In this document: positions 24,946-37,861 of the stretch, piece after piece
Layout of the letters: each line of letters starts with the position of its first letter
Position numbering within the stretch: position 1 is the stretch's first letter
Assembly: GCF_905147045.1 (NCBI RefSeq)
Contig: NC_065902.1
Location: forward strand, 7,075,377-7,139,376
DNA length: 64,000 bases
From: Nymphalis io
Lineage: Eukaryota > Arthropoda > Insecta > Lepidoptera > Nymphalidae
Direction of reading: 5' to 3'
Notes under the pieces: model-generated
The model's database searches: none
What the model was told of the DNA's origin: nothing
What the model saw: the letters and a program-made list of their open reading frames with translations, nothing else
Made by a program: the position numbers and the translations under genes

Positions 24946-25244
24946 AAAAGTGTGTGCGCAAACACAGCTACATTCTCTATTCCCTTACTCTCATATGATG
25001 GAACAATAAACTGATACGATCGGAAATAGTTCAGGCACACAACTTTCAGTGCATCATAGGCACGGGAGTGTTAACTCAACCAACTTCCAAATACCTACTA
25101 TTAAGAATTCTTGATAGACAAATCTAATTATTTTTTACAAGGCCGACCTGGGATTTGAACAGAGGATCCTCGGGATTTGTGATTTGTAATTTGTATTTGT
25201 AATCTTGTAAATTAGTTACTAAACCATCGAAGCAGTCGATATGG
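24946..25244 (-). mobile_element. SINE family D, inverted partner
   Basis: On the minus strand this reads from a head with TTCGATGGTTTAGTAAC and B-box-like TGTTCAAATCCCAGG, through AACACTCCCGTGCCTATGA, to TATGAGAGTAAGGGAATAG and TGTGTTTGCGCAC at the left end. It is more complete at the 3' side than the plus copy it abuts. The two are tail to tail. It has a small AT-rich insertion near the anticodon region (around 25175-25210). Confidence 0.65.
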
Positions 25245-26439
25245 CTTATTATATCAACGTAATCGGGGGGAAAATTGGCTTTTCGGGCGCTTTCAAAGCG
25301 AACGCTGCCGCAACCATGACATAATATAATAACTGTAAGAAGAAAACTATATATGTAAGATATGTAATCGTTAAAATAAAATACAGTTAAGTCTCTGGCA
25401 TTATATATTCTTCTTTAATAGATAAGTAACAAAGAAAGTAAAGACAAAAATAATAATGATTTCAAAATCATCACAATAAAAACCTATTAGCCTTACCTAG
25501 GTAACCTTTCCTTACAGGTAAGTTTATAAACTTTGCTTAGCGTGTGAATAATTAATCAATAATGACGGAAAGGGAAAAATCAGTGTTTAACAAATCAAGC
25601 CGCTAAACATTGTTAATAAATAAGGCCATAACATTTTAAGTTTGTCAACCGAAACCACCATAGATATTAAAATATATTACAATATAGAAAACTTGGCTCA
25701 ATACCGATTGTTTTATATTTAATATATAAGAATTGTGCAAATTCAAGACAAGAAAAGTAAAATTATCCAATGGTTTCTAAATAATAAAAAGAAACAATCG
25801 ATATTAACCAATTCTTAAAAACAAAATAAATAGCTGTTGTCCAATTTAAAAAAAAAAAAAATATACTCCTGAATAATATAAAAAGCGATTAATTCAACAA
25901 CCATCCCGTTATGTTCCAACTATTCCAATTCATACAAAATTTTTACAAAGGATTTCATCTCTAACAAGGCGTACAATTAAAATCGTTTCACCTGAATGCC
26001 GCAATACATCAAATTAATCAACGGGGGAACTGGCAGTGGTCCAAGCTTCTAGGAATGAGAAATCTAACCGTCTCTCAACTCCTCAGGTCGTGCGTATTTA
26101 GTAAAATAATTTCGAATAATACAATTTTAGATAACTATATATTTTATCATTTTAATGATGATTGTAGTAGTTACAGTTTTCTAATTATTATTTTTACTTT
26201 AGAAAATGTTATTTATAATTGTAATAATCGTATGTATATTATAATAATAATACCGATTACTTATTTTACACGACTGCCCAAAATGTTGTAAGTTTCTTTA
26301 TATTTTCTTAATTTTTAAATGCCTTAAGAGGTTTGTATATATGAGGTATCATTAGAATTCATCATCATGCGTGATATTATAATTTTTTAAAGTATAAATA
26401 TGTTATTATAACATAATTCTAATAATATAGCACGGGTAA
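25245..26439. other. Anonymous AT-rich DNA
   Basis: No supported gene. The small palindrome TTACCTAGGTAA lies near 25494. Confidence 0.45.
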
Positions 26440-26547
26440 TGTTTCTAACTCCGAGTTTCTACTGGAATTTTCTCGCAGCCTGGGATCCGAATGAAAGACC
26501 TAAACCTAAAAATCTACAGCTTTACTAATCTAGCCACTAGACCAATA
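26440..26547 (-). mobile_element. SINE family D head fragment
   Basis: Minus strand reads TTGGTCTAGTGGCTAGATT (A box region), then GGATCCCAGGCTGCGAG and AAACTCGGAGTTAGAAAC, the same order as the head and first body block of family D. The B box is mutated. Confidence 0.5.
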
Positions 26548-26789
26548 TGATATTATAGATGATTACTTCACCCCTTCCTTCCTTAAACAACGTACAAGAT
26601 GAGAAACTATAGTCTATATATTTAGTTTTATTATTTAAATGGTCAAATTAATAGTACCTGCTCGACCCGTTCTAAATTAATTAGTTATATTCATTTTGTG
26701 AAAAATTGTGTTTTTTCATGAACGACACCTATTTAGATAAACTCCAAAAGCTTGTTTGCTTTTAAAATAAATACAAAACTAACTACTAC

Positions 26790-26880
26790 TACAAAATTTG
26801 AGCCATATCGTTAGAGCCGTTTCCGAGATACACAAATTATACATACAAGAACTGCTCATTTAATACTATAAGATATTCGT
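26790..26880. repeat. Dispersed repeat F copy
   Basis: Contains AGCCATATCGTTAGAGCCG, TTTCCGAGATACACAAATT and ends near a TACTATAAGATA motif. This is the typical terminal part of the same dispersed repeat class seen at 24640. Confidence 0.35.
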
Positions 26881-29063
26881 TCCAATCTACTTCACAAACC
26901 CTCTCTCATGTTGTTTAATTAAACATAGCGTTAGTTTCATACACAGAGCGTTGCACCATTGTAGCCTGAAATATATAATAATATGAAAAATATGAAGAAG
27001 CTGACACAAAATAATCCTATTTAGCAGACAAGATAATCTTATTTGAATATTCATAAAGCCTCAATACCATTCTTCGGAGGACTAGAGAAAATGAATTAAT
27101 AGAACAGATGCCTCGTAATTCTTTTGTTCGCATTGCATCTAATTTTCTATGCATGTGCCAAGAATATAAAATACGATGAAGACTTTACAGCAAAAAACCG
27201 TTAAATAAAATTCCTGCTTTTTATGAGGACGATAGCAAAAAATAATTTCGTCCAAGTTTTCACGTAAATCTCAGTCAGAATGAATGTTCTAGATATATTT
27301 TTTTGTATTAAGGATGCCTCATTATTGTCTCTCTTATTTAGGGATAAAGAGAAATGGTTTTACTAATATAAAAAATATTTAAAAAAATACTTCAGCATTA
27401 CAACAGCTTTTTTAAGTTACAAAAAGAAATTAAAACAAAAATCCTAATGAAGGGATTACGCTATTAATATCTTATTACGCGTTTTTTAAATTAAAGTATT
27501 CATAACTTAAAATTTTAACAACAGCAATCCATGTCCTGCAATTAAAGTGGGCAATTACGATTTTCGAGTATCCTATTTGCATATTAATAATTGAATAACT
27601 TTACTATGTGTCGGAAGCAGTTTTTATTCACTTAAAACACTCACCGCAATTACCTGTATTAATTTGCGTGGTGGGGTTCCGATAAAAGCTAGCTTAACAA
27701 TGGGGGGACAAAGGGAGAGGTCGCTGTCAAATTTCATGCACTAAAGCTTCGAACTATGGTCTTATTCGACCCCGGTATTTCGTTTTGTACAATCGAAGTC
27801 AGAATTATACAATGTTTTGAGTTTGCTAACATGTCATTCATATTATCTCACCAAATTCCAACTATTTTCGTCATACTAATATACTGTTGAAAGACTAACT
27901 GAATATCGTGAATAAATTAAGCTTAACCTAAGCTCGAGGCATATACCACATGCTTTAACTTTAACATAACATAGCCTAAATCATTATTCAAGCAAGGCTA
28001 ACAAGTTGAAGTATACAAACATGAACTAATATTATTTATTAGAATAAAGTGAAATACTTTATTCATTCATATACGCATAATTTGACCACGACTGTACAAA
28101 GTGCATTTCGCTAGACGAGACCATTGGTGCGTAGTTTGTTTTATCTTCAACGTACACTTCTGATAAGGAGCTTACCAGGCAAAGTTAATAAGAGTTGACG
28201 TGTCGCATCTGGATAAAAGAGAATAGCTCTTTTGTTGTTAAAAATAGGGACTTATTTAGATTAACAGCTTCGTTAGTGCTACTGGTCAGCTGGGTACTAT
28301 ACTTTGGAGCAATTTATGCATTACGTCCCCGGCTTTTTGGGTATCCTGTGTACAATAGATGCTATAACGCTACGTGCGCTGTTCACAACGGTTTGCCGCA
28401 GAGTGGCACGGAACAAAAGTGAACATTGCGAATGATGCTAAATGTGTCGAGTTTGTATGCATAATGTAATGCCCGACTTATGTAAAGCTGGGTTTTTATG
28501 TGGAAGTGGTCGTACGGCTCATTATGAAATACAGAAGACAGAGGAAATCCGGTCAAAAGGTATATTCATTTGCATTAAATTTGAATGTATGAACTTTAAT
28601 AAAACACATTGACTGAAAAATAAATTATTAAATTTATAATAATAATAGAGGGCAGGTTTTTAAGGGTAAAGTTCACTTTTATTGCTTTTCATTCATTAAA
28701 AAGTAGCTGAACAGAAAAAACAAAATTTTTGTAATTAATATTCAAACACCTTATTATATATTATGTCTAAAAATATTGCCAATACTACGATCGGTAATAT
28801 TCCATTTAATTTATCTCATGTTGCACATATTTTACAAATTATTTCTAAGAATATGATGCAGTTCTATTTATTTATTGATTATAATATAATAATGAATACA
28901 AAGCGCTGTTATTTTTTTCCCGTAGTCCTCTCGTCTCAACAGCACCGCATCGACTGATTTAAAAAAAAACAAATATATGTTTGAAAGTATGGGTAACATG
29001 CGACAGGTGTATTTTTTTGCAGAAAGAAGAATATTTATACATATTTAAGAAAATAAAACAACT
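26881..29063. other. Anonymous DNA
   Basis: No gene supported. A frame at 28195-28422 (75 codons) has a hydrophobic segment, but it begins with TTG rather than ATG and matches no family I know. A conserved exon cannot be excluded. A G-rich patch lies near 27670-27720. Confidence 0.4.
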
Positions 29064-29630
29064 TACAAAAAATCCTCAATTTAGTCCTAGATTACTTGTA
29101 AATATAATTTATCCAATTTTTTCTTTATAACCTACAGCATTACAAGTTCAGGTAAAACTATAAAAGATTAGCAATTTTGTTTTATGCCCCTCTTAAATTA
29201 GTACCAGGTCTAAGCAACGGCAGTTTTTATACATTCAAAAACAAAATTTAAGCCGCAGTCAATACTAGTATACAAAATAATATAACCGGAGATCAAACCT
29301 ATGCATTACGATTGATGCAGTTGTCACTAAGACAACTGCACAACAACTTTTACAAAAAATCCTCAATTTAGTCCTAGATTACTTGTAAATATAATTTATC
29401 CAATTTTTTCTTTATAACCTACAGCATTACAAGTTTAGGTAAAACTATAAAAAATTAGCAATTTTGTTTTATGCCCCTCTTAAATTAGTACCAGGTCTAA
29501 GCAACGGCAGTTTTTATACATTCAAAAACAAAATTTAAGCCGCAGTTAATACTAGTATACAAAATAATATAACCGGAGATCAAACCTATGCATTACGATT
29601 GATGCAGTTGTCACTAAGACAACTGCACCA
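29064..29630. repeat. 287-bp tandem duplication
   Basis: The unit 29064-29350 is repeated at 29351-29630 with an offset of exactly 287. I count three substitutions in about 280 bp (C/T, G/A, C/T), all of the C:G to T:A type in the right copy. Each unit ends in a 10-bp perfect hairpin with loop ACTAA: TGCAGTTGTC/GACAACTGCA at 29316-29340 and again at 29603-29627. The near identity indicates a recent duplication or an assembly duplication. Confidence 0.95.
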
Positions 29631-29982
29631 ATCTTTCAACCATAGTATGAATAAAGGATTTCATATCTAATTACAAAACTGACCATTTTATTTATTGTAT
29701 TTGATTACTGTCTATTATGTATATATACATATATATGTTTACCTTACTGAATAATATAGGCTGTTTTCTTTGATCTTAAGAAGTCATTTTGACAATAATT
29801 ACACTTAAGATTAGCGACGTCGCTTAAGATTAATTAACAATTTAAATGCTAATAAGACGTTTGAGATGATAACCGACGCGCGGTTAGTCGTAACACATGT
29901 TTGTTAACTACATATAGATAAATTTTATGGTTATTTTCCTATTCTATATATGCAAATTTTATACATATATATTTGTACTAGT
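29631..29982. other. Anonymous AT-rich DNA
   Basis: Nothing recognisable apart from short TA-rich runs. Confidence 0.4.
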
Positions 29983-30255
29983 ACAGTAACAGCCTGTTAA
30001 TGTCCCACTGCTGGGCTAAGGCCTCGTCTCCCTTTTGAGGAGAAGGTTTGGAGCTTATTCCACCACGCTGCTCCAATGCGGGTTGGTAGAATACACATGT
30101 GGCAGAATTTCAATGAAATTAGACACATGCAGGTTTCCTCACGATGTTTTCCTTCACCGTTAAGCACGAGATGAATTATAAACACAAATTAAGCACATGA
30201 AAATTCAGTGGTGCTTGCCCGGGTTTGAACCCACGATCATCGGTTAAGATTCACG
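29983..30255 (-). mobile_element. SINE family A, head truncated
   Basis: Very similar to 20730-21037 but it stops after AAGATTCACG, so the A-box end of the pseudo-tRNA head is missing. It is replaced by CGGTTTCCCTTC sequence. The loss therefore lies at the 5' end. Confidence 0.9.
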
Positions 30256-30305
30256 GTTTCCCTTCAAAACGTATAAATCTTTCGCCTTTTTGTACTAGTA
30301 TATAT

Positions 30306-30559
30306 AAATAAATAATATCCTGGGACACAATTCACACACGGCCATCTGATCCCAAACTAAGCAGAGCTTGTACTATGGAAACAAGACAACTGATATACTA
30401 CTTTTCTTTTGTAAATATATACTTATACAGATAATTACACCCGGACTCAGGACAAACAGACATGTTTATGCACACAAATGTCTGTCTTGGGTCGGAATCG
30501 AACCCACAACCTTCGACGTGAAAGGCAAGTATCTATCAACCACGCCAACCAACTCGTCA
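30306..30559 (-). mobile_element. SINE family C
   Basis: Minus-strand copy. The tail AATAAATAATATCC is at the left and the head at the right. B box GGTTCGATTCC and loop CTTTCAC are readable on the minus strand. It lies only 50 bp from the family A copy and about 110 bp from a family B copy. Confidence 0.85.
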
Positions 30560-30637
30560 TATACGTTTCTGATTAATAGACTTTTATACCGTTTGACATA
30601 TTACAGTGTCATATAAATATATATTTAATTGAAGATT

Positions 30638-31004
30638 AAGAAATTGGATAATATTCATATGTATAATATTTACCGGTGGTAGGGCTTTGTGCAAGCTCGT
30701 CTGGGTAGGTACCACCCACTCATCAGATATTCTACCGCAAAACAGCAATACTTGATATTGTTGTGTTCCGGTTTGAAGGGTGAGTGAGCCAGTGTAATTA
30801 CAGGCACAAGGGACATAAAATCTTAGTTCCCAAGGTTGGTGGCGCATTGGCTATAAGCGATGGTTGACATTTCTTACAATGCCAATGTCTAAGGGCGTTT
30901 GGTGACCACTTACCATCAGGTGGCCCATATGCTCGTCCACCTTCCTATTCTATAAAAAAAAAAAAAAAATATGTTCCTCACATATGAATATTATCCAATT
31001 TCTT
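30638..31004. repeat. 24-bp inverted repeat flanking a SINE
   Basis: 30638-30661 (AAGAAATTGGATAATATTCA...) and 30981-31004 (...TGAATATTATCCAATTTCTT) are perfect reverse complements over 24 bp. The family B copy 30672-30969 fills most of the space between them. A direct target site duplication would be expected, but here the flanks are inverted. Confidence 0.9.
30672..30969 (+). mobile_element. SINE family B, best-preserved copy
   Basis: Runs from ACCGGTGGTAGGGC to a 16-nt A-run. The stem-loop ACCACTTACCATCAGGTGG is at 30905-30923. Nearly identical to 20055-20340. It lies inside the inverted repeat 30638-31004. Confidence 0.9.
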
Positions 31005-34000
31005 GCAGCTTACCATTAAATGACGCTACAGCACTTCATTTTCTATACTGTCCAATCGGTCCTCACGGCAATTGGTATATTAACACAGCCAGAAAGATCT
31101 GTACTGCGTAGTTTTAAAATATTTGTGGTGTAAATATTAGTATTTTGTGCCAAGTTGGAAAATTTAAGTGGAATATGTTTGTGAAATTATAAAACCAAGT
31201 TATACAAGCGAGCGAAGTTTACATTTACCGAATAATAAATTTAAAGGTAAACTGTAGCTATCGACCACCCATCCTAACTCTAAGTATCAGCGATACATTT
31301 AGACAAATTTTCTGTATAAATTATTTGAAATGTTTTTAGAAAAAAAGGACACTTATTTAATTATATTTTATACTTATAAAACAACAATATATTTTTATTG
31401 TTGTTAATTACGTATAAGATCCAGAATAAAATTGAATGAGAAACGATTCAAGCGATTTTTTTCCCTTATACGTTGTTGTTGCCTTATACAATTTAACCCA
31501 CTACCCCATACCCACCAGCGAGACCAAGAAGTCTGCGAATAACGAGAAGAACCAACAAGAAATGTAGTAATTAATTACTTCTTTTTCAAATGAAATGTTT
31601 TTTGTAATAAGCCATTTTCTGTTTTACTTATTATTGTTATATGTCATTTATAATTTACAAAAAAAAAAAAAACATTAATTTTAATAAAAGATTTTTAATA
31701 TTTAATAATAATATAATTAAAAAACGAGTATCTTATTTCATGAATGATGTTTTCTGCATCGGCGGAAACTTATCTTATTAAGACATCAAAAAAGTATACA
31801 ATATTTGTCAAAAATGAACCGAAGTATTGTACTTGTATTGTCTTGTCATCGTTTCTCGTTTCGTTTCCATTTCACCTGACATAGTTGAAAGTATTAAAAA
31901 AACGCTACAAGTCCATTTCACAATTTCCGAAAGCAAATATGGGATAGAACATGTGTGAGGGTGCGGTTTTAATATCTGCGCTAAATTAGAACGAGCGGGC
32001 CAACGAATTGGCTTTGTTCGACGCTCATGTTTATTATTTCACTAGTATTTGTGCAGTATTTCATCTTAATGCTATTACCGTGTAGAGGCAGCCCATTCGA
32101 AATACTAGATTCTCGAATCGTGTTAGATACTGTGGCATTTTGCCATCTCGACTTGACTAATAGACCAATTTTCATAACGATTAAACGAAGAATTAACTTA
32201 TATATATAATTAAATAAACTCATTATTATAATAGTATTGTTTTAAAAATATACCACGGAATACGTATGAATACAAAACAACGCTTTACAATAACAAAACA
32301 ATACCCTATTTAAAATATAACAATTGTTTTTACAGCGAAGCGAAATTTATATTTTAAAAAATATACTTTCATAATGAGAACAAGTTGAAAACATAAAATT
32401 TAATCATAAAGTTGTGACACTAATGTCGGAACATAACCTTTTATTCAATCTAACTTTGTAAACGAAATAGGCTCAAATAATTCGATGTTATTTCCTCATT
32501 AATGCGACTCCCGAAGTTCTGGGTTGGATTAAAAACTCCTGTGAGGATTCACGCCCGCACAATTACCCCGAGTAGGTTAAAGAGTCCAGACTGGCTCGTG
32601 TCACTAATTGAGAGATGCTGTTATTAGGATACCCTGATAAAAATCGCACGATTCACATAACATGTTTAAGGAAAGTATGTTATATTTGTATTAAGTTCGA
32701 CTAAACGTCATACTTCAATTATTATAAGAAGATCGTAATAAAAATAAGTAATGAAATATATTAAGCTATCTTTTATTGTTTTAATGAAGTAAGTTTCTCC
32801 GCTATATAACTAATCAAGGGTAATTAAAAATGCAGTACCTTCAAGCATTAATTCGTGTAGATTGTACCTACAAGGGAGAAACTTGGATAATTAATTTCCT
32901 ATCCAGAACCCGTCTCAATGGACATCTTAGATACATATCTGAATGAATCCATGTAACTAATCTTAAGTTACAATTAATATGTCTTAGCCAAGTTGTTTGA
33001 TTCAATATTAAATCTGTGAGACTTGAATCTATGTCTTAGTTAGTAATTAACACTATGACGTTTTAGAAAACTTGGTTTTAATAATAAATAAAAATATGTT
33101 TTAAAAGTTCTTAAAATATGCAAATTTTATGATATTCCTATGACGATTTCTCAATAGTACTAATTATAATCAAATTTCGACCAGTCGCTGAACACTATTT
33201 ATTTGTTGGTTGATTTTCTTGATGTTTTTTTTTTCTATATAAATAAAAATGAAGTTGAAAGATGAAATTGGACGGTAAAATTATTTTACATTGCAAATGT
33301 ATAATGAATAAATTAACACCATCCTATAACTATAATAAATATATACGAATATAACTATTGACGCTTTAAAAAGGTTAAGTGAACAATAGAACATGTTTTC
33401 AATAAAATATGAATTCTATAAGTTATAATCATTTGTTAAATTTGATAAAAAAAATTAAAAATCCAATTGAAAACAGATTATATGTTTTATCTAAGATTTA
33501 TTTAAGATCATGTTTCAACTGCTGTCGTCACGTAGATTCGGAAAAATTAAACTGTGACTAACTTATTTGATTGAAATTCATAGGATCGTAATAAAAATAT
33601 CGATATTAGAAAAATCTTCTGGAAAATAACCTTTTCCATGTATTAACCTTCTTAGCAAAAGGTAAAGGTTCTTAGCAACCGTAGACTTAACGAAGAACAA
33701 CCCATCCATCCCAACCTTATACGGTAAAATTGAGGTGAATTATTTTTTATAATATGATGATATACCTCATACAATATTGAGTCAAACAATCACTTCACCC
33801 GTACAAACTGTGCTATTACGTCTCACCATTCGCCCAACGTCTTTTTCTCAAATATAGTGTCTTTATGACTACTGGTACAAATTATGAATTAATTACTTTG
33901 TGAACAATAAAAATTGATTTTATTATTATTTTTTTCAGTTCTAAATTTCCACATATATACATATATATTGTATACATTTTATTGATCTACAAATCTTTCA

Positions 34001-34174
34001 TACAAAGTTATTAAAATATATCTTCTTTTTCCAAAATGTTTTCTTGAAAAGCGTTCAATATTTATTGTCTTTTTTATTATTTATATTAACATAATGACTG
34101 AGCTATATCTCAAAAAAATTGCAACATAAAGACATATTAGATACCCAATTCCATTCTCAAACTAAAAACTAAAA
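31005..34174. other. Anonymous AT-rich DNA
   Basis: About 3.2 kb with no supported gene. Opposed frames of 60-80 codons at 31981-32223 overlap each other. Neither shows a known domain. Confidence 0.45.
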
Positions 34175-34252
34175 TAATGGGAAAGTTTCATATCAAACAG
34201 ATTTATAGTTGAATGAGATTCCGGAAAAAAAAACAAACGAACAAAGCTGACA
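34175..34252. repeat. Dispersed repeat F copy
   Basis: AAAGTTTCATATCAAACAG followed by GAGATTCCGGAAAAAAAAAC and AACGAACAAAG resembles the middle of the dispersed repeat seen at 39090 and 52700. Confidence 0.3.
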
Positions 34253-35170
34253 TCTTTATATATCTGTCTGAACACAGACATCAATATCAGACAGAGATAT
34301 GTATATATAGACAGATACGACCTTTTAAAGTAAATATCTCGTGAAGTTGTCTCCGTAGTATCTACTTTGGAATAAAATATTAGTTGGAATTTTATTATTA
34401 AAAGAAAGCGATTAAATTATATAAACGTTAAAATCAAAATGAAAATGAAATGAAAGTAAAACTAAAACCGCTTTGATTAATTTTAATTCAATACAAGTTC
34501 TAAGGGAAAACAAATATAATTGTAAGTAAAAACAAAACGAAGAACTGAAGTTAGACGTAATTGAAGCAAGTTAAACGTTATAGGTAGAATTACAAAGGGC
34601 ACTAAGTCCGAAAATTTCGAAAACGACCCTATTTTATATTGCCCTAATCTGTTCCCGAATATTACTAGGCGACTTAAAAAGTCATTAGCGAACAGAGGAG
34701 AAAAGTTTTAATCGAAGATAGTATTACAGGGATATCTCATCTTAAATGACTGGTACTATCCGGGGAGTTTGAAATTGTTTCACTTAAATATAAAGTCTTC
34801 AGTGACTGAGACAAAATATCAATATATTTTATACGGTAATCGATTCTCGGATCTATAAAAATGAATTAAATCAATTGAATATTGTTCTAAATCTTACTAC
34901 AAAGAGACTGCCATCTCGTTCATAAATTCAAGGATTTAATATTTATAGCAGAAACATTATCAGAAGACGGATTAGTTATTATTTTTTTATAATATTTTCT
35001 GTTCATATAATTATATACATATAACTAAGATGGAACTCATAAAGCTCACCATGATTGTAGCAGACACATTGTTCGCTTTTCACAAGAAATGGATTATTGG
35101 ATTAAATCCTTATATCTTTATTTTTTTAATTGTTTTGATGGTATATATACATCTGAATACAAATGTTATG
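34253..35170. other. Anonymous AT-rich DNA
   Basis: No supported gene or repeat. Confidence 0.45.
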
Positions 35171-35275
35171 GCCAATAAGATTATTACACTCGCTCACTTA
35201 CCTTTCAAACTGGATACACGAGATGAAATGATAATGGTTGGCCTCCAGACAGGCTTGCATGAAGCTCTGTAACCA
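35171..35275 (-). mobile_element. SINE family B fragment, old
   Basis: ATTACACTCGCTCACTTACC, TTTCAAACTGGA and GACAGGCTTGCATGAAGCTC follow the order of the head half of family B in reverse. The tail half is absent. The 80-codon frame at 35030-35272 ending here is probably chance. Confidence 0.5.
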
Positions 35276-35466
35276 GTTGGATATCGTATTAAGTACTAGA
35301 CGAAAACTTTAAGTTACATAAGAGTACATATTATAATAGGATGCGAAAAAACCTTTATCAATAAATCTTAAAACTAATTGTGCTTACAGCGATGCGTGGA
35401 ATTGAAAGCATTCTATCTCGCGATCCATTTCCCACAAGTGCATTCATTCTCTCTCACGCTGTGCAT

Positions 35467-36020
35467 ATTTAATTTAGTCGTCATACAATTTCTGCATTTA
35501 TGTAATATCAGAAAATTGAATTTATTAAAGTTAAAATAAAGTTTAAAAAACTAAAAACATACATTTTTATCAGTTTTATTATTAACGGGACTCGTCAGAA
35601 CAAACTAAAAAAGCCCAAACTTAAAGGGCTCAGTAATAGATTCCTATTCACCTTCCAAATTCATTGTTAGGTTTCTAAATGGCACCACTCGTATTATCAT
35701 CTGACGTGCACACCTATACAGACAAAGCTTAATTTATATACAAAATAATGCTTAGAAGTTGGTTAAAATCGATTTCCTACATTTACATGTGGCCTCTGTT
35801 AGTTAAATTTATGAAGTATATACTAATACTATAATGAGTTTTTGTTGTGTCTATCTCTCAACAATTCCACCCATAATCTCCACCATTTTTAATTTAGTCG
35901 TCATGCAAGTTCTACATTTATGCAATATCAGAAAATTGAATTTATTAAAGGTTAAATATAGTTTAAAAACTAAAAACATACATTTTTGTCAGTTTAATAA
36001 TTAATGGGACTCGTCAGAAC
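35467..36020. repeat. Direct repeat of ~135 bp, 420 bp apart
   Basis: 35467-35601 and 35887-36020 align closely from AATTTAGTCGTCAT to GGGACTCGTCAGAAC, with about a dozen differences including small indels. The stretch between (35602-35886) is unlike them. This may be a duplication of a ~420-bp unit or two ends of a decayed element. Confidence 0.85.
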
Positions 36021-37859
36021 CACAGTATAACAATATATATGTATGTATATCACACCATTTATTCTCACCATTTATGAATAAAATTGGACAAAACTGACTA
36101 TTTTTCACGCGAGTGCGGTACTAACTTAAAATTATAAAGCGTATGAAAATGAATGAATTCACGTGTACTTCTTATGCCAAGCCGATAAAATATAATTGTT
36201 TATTGTTATAAAATAATAATCATTCTTGATAAAACTACCTTTGTTGTTTTATTATAGCCGTGTAAAATAATTAACAAATTAAGTCGATTCGTATTCTTAA
36301 TATGAATTTAGATTATTTTTTTTTAATTAATTAAGTTTTAGAACTTGCAGGCATTATCAAATGCATATGGAAGTAATTCCATTTTCTGTGTGACAATTAC
36401 GACATGTATTCATCGAGTGGGCGCAACATGTGAGCTCAGATTGTGATGAGCCGATTGCTATGTTTTATTTATATATTTCTTTACCATTACTTAGATAGTT
36501 ATACCATTTATATCTGAAGAATAAATCGCAACCTAAGAGGTAGAACAAGGAAAGAAAAATGTAGGGGTTCCTTACTTATTTCTCCTATACGGTGCTCTCT
36601 TCTCTGGGTAAGCATTGAGAAGGTTTACCAATATTTAATAATAATTATACAAACTTTACACTAAGTGATAAACAAAACCGATTTAAAAAGCATGCATCAT
36701 GCACATTAAAACTAAGAAACAAATACATTGATACGATTGTAAAGTTTATAGTAAAAGTAAAGTAATCACCATACACACATTTTTTTTGTATTTTACAACA
36801 CCATTAATAAAAAATGACTGGTTATCAGTCAATTTTGGAATCGGTTGCTGTCAAAGCAAAGACAAATCTGCTTATATATATTTATTCTGACATAGTTACG
36901 TCATAATATTTATACGTCAAGCTTAATATATATTTACGGCCTTAGTTATAAACGTTATTAAAGTTTTGTTAAATTCTGATTTCACTCTTTCAATCATTAT
37001 TGATACACCCACACCCACTATGCAATAATATTTTTTGTATTTAAATTAAGAAACAAATGCAACGAATTATATAAACGACCAAAGATAACGCGTTATTTGA
37101 GTTCATTGATAGTTCTTTGTGAAGTGCAAATGCCAACATTTGTAAGATGATCAGGTATGACATTCCAATCTTTCAGACGGCATGACTTCACAGTTTCATT
37201 TCAGTTGAACTTACGTTCGCGTTCTATTATAATGAAATATATAAACCAACATTTTCTAATATTTTATGGTCTTACTACACATGTGAACTTCGTATGGGTA
37301 AAATTAATACAAAGTTACAACATCCATTTCCGCCCCTTCCCCCCTTAAATTGTAAATTCCCAAAAATCTCTCAAAAATACAAATAAATAATATCCGATAC
37401 TTTTAGTTACTAAGTAAAAGATAAAAATGTTGTAGCTTGAAAAATCTTTTAAATTGAAAGTAATCTATAATCAAACTTATTAGAGCGTAGAATTCGAATA
37501 GTTCAGAGAAAATTTGTAAGTCATCGAGTTGTTTAAGTCACATCTTAACGCACCATTAGGATCAGATTGCGTGAGCAAAATACTGGTTATTTGCTTAATG
37601 TTCCCGAGGAAAAGCTATTTGTATCTTTGGTTCGCTCCTTGCGCAATTCACTGGTGATCTGATAGTTTTTAAATTGTTTTATCCGTGTGTAATGTGCTTA
37701 AGGGAAATAATGGGGCGATGTACAATGAAATACAATGTTTTGAGATTACTAACGATAATCTTATCATGAAATCTTAACAGCAAAATTTACGATCATTATT
37801 TACTATGTATTAAGTTTTAAAAAATATCTACTCAAACACAAAACATTTCTATGTATAAT

Positions 37860-37861
<2 letters not shown>
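36021..37861. other. Anonymous AT-rich DNA
   Basis: No supported gene or element. Confidence 0.45.

Noticed and set aside
28195..28422. Small membrane protein or exon
   Set aside because: No ATG start, no splice sites that would support an exon, and no known family. The hydrophobic stretch alone is weak evidence.
29316..29340. Bacterial-type terminator hairpin
   Set aside because: The genome is clearly eukaryotic, and the hairpin is part of a tandem duplicated unit with no neighbouring gene.
31981..32223. Host exon on either strand
   Set aside because: Overlapping frames on both strands of similar length with no domain. Nothing decides between them.
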